DNA from: Merluccius polli | Lineage: Eukaryota > Chordata > Actinopteri > Gadiformes > Merlucciidae | Assembly (NCBI GenBank): GCA_030340625.1 | Contig: JAOPHQ010006624.1 | Location: 1-64,000 of the forward strand | DNA length: 64,000 nt | Direction of reading: 5' to 3' | Shown here: piece by piece, positions 60,889 to 64,000 of the stretch | Position numbering within the stretch: the stretch's first letter is position 1 | Layout: every line of letters begins with the position of its first letter | Program-made: the position numbers and the translations under genes | The notes under the pieces: model-generated | Told to the model about the DNA's origin: nothing | What the model saw: the letters and a program-made list of their open reading frames with translations, nothing else | Databases searched by the model: none

Positions 60889-61136
60889 ATCGTACCAAGA
60901 GTCCAGCAGCAAGGTGACGGCCGACGGCGTGGTGGGGTTGACCAGGGCGTTCCTGGCCGCCGGCGCTCAGTGCGTCCTGGTGTCCTTGTGGCCCGTGCCC
61001 GTGGCCGCCTCCAAGGTCTTCGTCCACGCGTTTTACACCGCCCTGCTCAACGGGACCAAGGCCAGCGCTGCGCTGGCGGACGCCATGAAGACCGTCCAGA
61101 GCAGCAAGCAGTACTCGCACCCTTCCAACTGGGCAG
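60889..61136 (+). CDS. ttc28: ttc28 exon m: CHAT segment lacking the catalytic Cys
   Basis: The acceptor is gtgtgtacag|ATCGTACC, directly after a (TG)n tract with no ordinary polypyrimidine run. The donor is TGGGCAG|gtcaga. It completes Gly and leaves after one base of Gly. It encodes SYQESSSKVTADGVVGLTRA, FLAAGAQCVLVSLWPVPVAA and ALLNGTKASAALADAMK to HPSNWAG. In proteolytic CHAT domains the start of this segment reads LSACET; here VVLGSYQES puts Tyr (codon 60893-60895) at the Cys position. The GLTRAFLxAGAxxVxxSLWPV and HPxxWAG blocks are otherwise textbook CHAT. Confidence 0.95.
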
Positions 61137-61394
61137 GTCAGAGACTCTCACACGTACACATCACCAGTGTTGGGAACGTTACTTTAAAAAAGTAATTAGT
61201 TATAGTTACTCACTACTTGTTCCAAAAAGTAACTGACTTAGTAACTTAATTACTTTATAATAAAAGTAACTAGTTACCAGGGAAAGTAACTATGTGCGTT
61301 ACTGTAAAAAAAAAAGTTGCTATATGTCAAAGAATTTAGATTTTTCTGAGCCGTTTTCACAACGGACTCGCCATCTCTGCTGCTTCTTCGAATG

Positions 61395-61425
<31 letters not shown>

Positions 61426-61742
61426 ATGCGCGTGGCCTGGCTTGTGTGTAAAAACACTGGCTCCGATTGCTTACCATGAAACATGACTCTGCCTTAGCCA
61501 ATCATAATCGCTTATCTCGTTGTTAACCCACCCGGTCTCCTCACTAGCAGTTTGTGTATGGAGCCAGGGGTGCCTTCGGATTACGCAGTTTATTCAATCA
61601 AATTCATAGTAACGCACCGCATTTAACGTTCAGTAACGATAACGACGTTGTAACGACGGAAACAGTAATTTGTTAGATTACCCCCGTTAAAAAATAACAG
61701 CTGATTTTCCATAATGTATTTTATTCCCCATGCGTCCCTTAG
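61137..61742. other. Intron m-n
   Basis: Nearly all of this 606-bp intron is a transposon-like insertion (from 61165) that includes a (TG)n tract at 61395-61422. Confidence 0.85.
61165..61690. mobile_element. MITE with CAGTGTTGGGAACGTTACTT end
   Basis: The left end CAGTGTTGGGAACGTTACTT is one of the most frequent fish MITE ends as I recall, followed by AAGTAACTAGTTAC palindromic words. The right end (about 61625-61690) has gtaacgataacgacgttgtaacga and ttagattaccccc, matching the inverted TTACCCCC expected there, but the final AACACTG has decayed. Confidence 0.75.
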
Positions 61743-61867
61743 GCTACATGCTGATCGGTAACGACGTGAAGCTGAACAGTCCCTCGTCGCTGATTGGCCA
61801 GGCTCTGGCCGATATCCTGCAGTATCCCGAACGAGCGCGGGATGCCCTTCGAGTCTTACTTCACCTG
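61743..61867 (+). CDS. ttc28: ttc28 exon n: end of CHAT domain
   Basis: The acceptor is gcgtcccttag|GCTACATG and the donor is CTTCACCTG|gtgagt. It completes Gly and ends at phase 0. It encodes YMLIGNDVKLNSPSSLIGQA, LADILQYPERARDALRVLLHL. The first residues (WAGYMLIGND across the junction) close the CHAT fold; CHAT domains commonly end WAxFxLxGD. The rest is a helix conserved in TTC28 as I recall it. A transposon-like insertion occupies most of the preceding intron. Confidence 0.94.
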
Positions 61868-61985
61868 GTGAGTGGACACACACACACTCAGACGGCTCTG
61901 CACCATGCGATGACATCGTCGGATCTGGTGTAGACACAGGGCACCCAACAATAGTTCTCATGTTCTCCCCCCGTGTGCGTCGCAG

Positions 61986-62217
61986 GTGGAGAAGTCCCTG
62001 CAGAGGATCCAGAACGGCCAGCGTAACTCCATGTACACGTCCCAGCAGAGCGTGGAGAACAAGGTGTGCGGCGTGCCGGGCTGGCAGGCCCTGCTGACCG
62101 CCGTGGGCTTCCGCTTGGACTCGGCCGGACCGGGGATCCCCGCCGCTGTCTTCTTCCCCACGGCGGACCCCGGGGACCGGCTCCAGCAGTGCAGCACCAC
62201 CCTGCAGTCTCTACTCG
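61986..62217 (+). CDS. ttc28: ttc28 exon o: post-CHAT region
   Basis: The acceptor is tgcgtcgcag|GTGGAGAAG and the donor is CTACTCG|gtacga. It enters at phase 0 and leaves after one base of Gly. It encodes VEKSLQRIQNGQRNSMYTSQ, QSVENKVCGVPGWQALLTAV and then GDRLQQCSTTLQSLL. This is a TTC28-specific region after the CHAT fold for which I know no named domain. The GWQALLTAVGFRLD stretch resembles a repeat that recurs later in the vertebrate protein. The intron before it is only 118 bp. Confidence 0.93.
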
Positions 62218-62443
62218 GTACGAGGCCAGACAGACATAGAGACAGGCTAACGCAGTAGCCAGCATCTATATCGTGCCTATACCTCCCTCCAGAACAATCC
62301 TGGATAACATATGAAGTAACATTCCTTCGTTTGCTTCTCATGAGTTGAAAACTATTTCTAACTGGCTCGATGGAAATGAGTGTGTAACAAAAAAACATCT
62401 GTTTGGTCTTGGTTTTATTGGTAGTGTTGTGTGTGGTCCTTGT

Positions 62444-62478
<35 letters not shown>

Positions 62479-62523
62479 GTTAACAAAGGTTTTTCTTTGA
62501 TCCCCCCCCCCCCTGTCCCACAG
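62218..62523. other. Intron o-p
   Basis: 306 bp, unique except for (TG)n at about 62442-62478 and a C-rich acceptor tract. Confidence 0.85.
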
Positions 62524-62600
62524 GTCTACCGCCCCCGGCTCTCCAGGCTTTGTGCAAACTCATCACCGCTTCAGAGGCCGGGGAACAGCTCATCAACCGA
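62524..62600 (+). CDS. ttc28: ttc28 exon p: short post-CHAT exon
   Basis: The acceptor is ctgtcccacag|GTCTACC and the donor is ATCAACCGA|gtaagt. It completes Gly and ends at phase 0. It encodes LPPPALQALCKLITASEAGE followed by QLINR, 25 full codons plus the split one. The alanine/leucine-rich helix matches TTC28 as I recall it. It is too short to be seen as an open frame and was placed by phase and splice consensus. Confidence 0.9.
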
Positions 62601-63378
62601 GTAAGTTTCGCCAGTATAATAATACAAATAATAATATCCGCACCGCCAGATAATTAAATCGAACACGCTTCACTTAGGCCTTTGATGACGTTGACATTTT
62701 GGGTTAATGAGTCATGAAAGCAATCTCTGCGGCTTTTCTTTTTTTTTTCTTTTTTGTTTGAATATTGACGAGCCTTTGGAGCGGAAAAGAGTTCAAAGAG
62801 GAACAAAGCGTTATATATAGCATAATATCACAGCCCCAGCCCCGTCACGTCGGTACGAATTATGCACCATGAAACAACCGGCGGCTGAAACAGTTACCGT
62901 TAAAACAGTGTTAACGGCGTTGTTGCAATGAATCCCAACTAGTAGCCCCCCCCCCCCCCCCCCCCGCCCCCTTCACCCCCCTGCTCTACACCTCGTGACA
63001 ATGGAGGATTAATCTTACGCTGTTGTGGTTTCCTCTGTTCTCTCGTTGCTAACTTGCGGTCATCACATGCTCAGATTTATAGTATTCTGACACGCAGGCT
63101 TTTGATGCCGTTGACCGCTCGCACACACACAAAAAAACACGCTTTGCTTATTTACAACACTGCGTTACAGATAGTCGCACCGTGATTCATTAAGACAATG
63201 TGGTCAAACGTAAACGGGAGAGATATCACGAAGGACATTCCTTTTGTTGCCGTGTTTTCCTTTTTCCGGTTTGAACCCTTTTACCCTTTGCACAGTAAAA
63301 AACTCCTGCATGCAATTAAAAGACTTGTGTTTGTATGTTCTCTCTTCCCCCCTTTCCCCCCTAACCCGCGATATAAAG
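62601..63378. other. Intron p-q
   Basis: 778 bp, mostly unique. A C-run at 62947-62965 and a pyrimidine-rich tract (63330-63362) before the microexon are the only notable tracts. Confidence 0.8.
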
Positions 63379-63402
63379 GCTGTTAAAAATATGGTGGGAA
63401 TG
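63379..63402 (+). CDS. ttc28: ttc28 microexon q (24 nt)
   Basis: The acceptor is cgatataaag|GCTGTT and the donor is GGAATG|gtaagt, a strong donor. Phase is 0 on both sides, so inclusion or skipping leaves the frame intact. It encodes AVKNMVGM, which I recall directly after the residues of exon p in human TTC28. The upstream sequence has a pyrimidine-rich stretch with TTCTCTCTTCC (PTB-like) and a near-consensus branch point (cctaacc), but the acceptor itself is weak (AAAG). Microexons of this size in vertebrates are often neural-specific; that is inference here. Confidence 0.85.
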
Positions 63403-64000
63403 GTAAGTGTTGTCTTCTCCTTCCTTACACTTCCATCTCCCATTCCTCTCCATCCCACCGGTGCCGTCCCATCTCTCTCGGTTTCTTAGCGAGCCGGCGA
63501 CGCAGTATAGCTCATCATCGACGGTTGAACATGTTTGTATGTTGCATGCCGTGTTGCCGTATAGATAGTCTGCGTTTGCGGTGTCCTGCATATGAGCGCT
63601 CTCCTCTTGCTTCTTCTACTCAGAGGTCTTTAGGATTAACAAGACTTTGATGTAGATTTACAAGCCGGGTGCATTCCAGGTCAGATGAATGTGGTGGTGG
63701 TCTTGGGGGGGGGTGGGGGGGGACAGAGCTGTAAATACTGTGGTGTTAAGAAAGACAAACAACATTATACGTTGTAATCTTGCAGAGGGGGCGTGACCCT
63801 GTTTCCACTTTCTAAAACGATTACATCATGTTTCACAAAGGTATCTCTGTTCCAAGTCATATAATCCCAAAACAAAACAGTGTGTGCTTGTGTACACACA
63901 CACACCCGCAGAGCGGGGCGCAGAGATTTGTTACAAAGCCTCATTGCTTTTACACATTGCCCCTATTGTGTTCACCATAAGGAACCATTGAAATTAACAA
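63403..64000. other. Intron downstream of the microexon (partial)
   Basis: No exon was recognised. A G-run lies at 63705-63721 and a short (CA)n at 63895-63905. The next ttc28 exon (beginning with the residues after AVKNMVGM) must lie beyond the window. Confidence 0.75.

Overview
The window is vertebrate, almost certainly teleost fish, nuclear DNA. It has widely spaced exons with GT-AG borders. It is very dense in dinucleotide microsatellites and long G or C homopolymers, and it carries several short inverted-repeat transposons with fish-type ends. The extreme (CA)n/(CT)n/G-run load would suit a cod-like (gadiform) genome, but that is inference from repeat style only.

One protein-coding gene is supported: a partial orthologue of TTC28 (tetratricopeptide repeat domain 28, also called TPRBK) on the + strand. 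Seventeen exons from 25212 to 63402 join without a phase error into 4740 nt, or 1580 codons. Four large exons (25212-40129) encode about 20 TPR units of 40 residues. Exons from 45663 to 54805 encode the end of the helical array and a linker. Exons from 58266 to about 61867 encode a CHAT (caspase/HetF-associated) domain. Three smaller exons follow, the last a 24-nt microexon. The N-terminal part (about 290 residues in the human protein, from memory) and the C-terminal tail (about 600) lie outside the window. The CHAT domain keeps the active-site histidine region (HFATH) but has Tyr where proteolytic CHAT domains have Cys, so it should be a pseudoprotease. It also carries a glycine-rich insert of about 40 residues.

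Layout. 1-25211: no exon found; probably the large upstream intron of ttc28. It holds microsatellites, a 36-bp minisatellite with a perfect 252-bp higher-order duplication (5670-6560), duplicated segments (7.5-9.8 kb), CpG-rich patches, MITEs and a LINE tail remnant. 25212-40129: TPR exons; the 10.3-kb intron between the first two holds repeat-poor segments that look like candidate regulatory DNA. 40130-54805: linker exons among repeat-rich introns. 54806-63402: CHAT and post-CHAT exons with short introns, three of which have MITE-like insertions ending within about 55 bp of the next exon. 63403-64000: start of the next intron.

The encoded protein fits a large scaffold: a long TPR superhelix for partner binding joined to a catalytically dead CHAT fold. 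The human protein is reported to act in mitosis and cytokinesis (midzone/midbody). Exon borders rest on splice consensus, phase and remembered similarity to vertebrate TTC28; no alignment was run.
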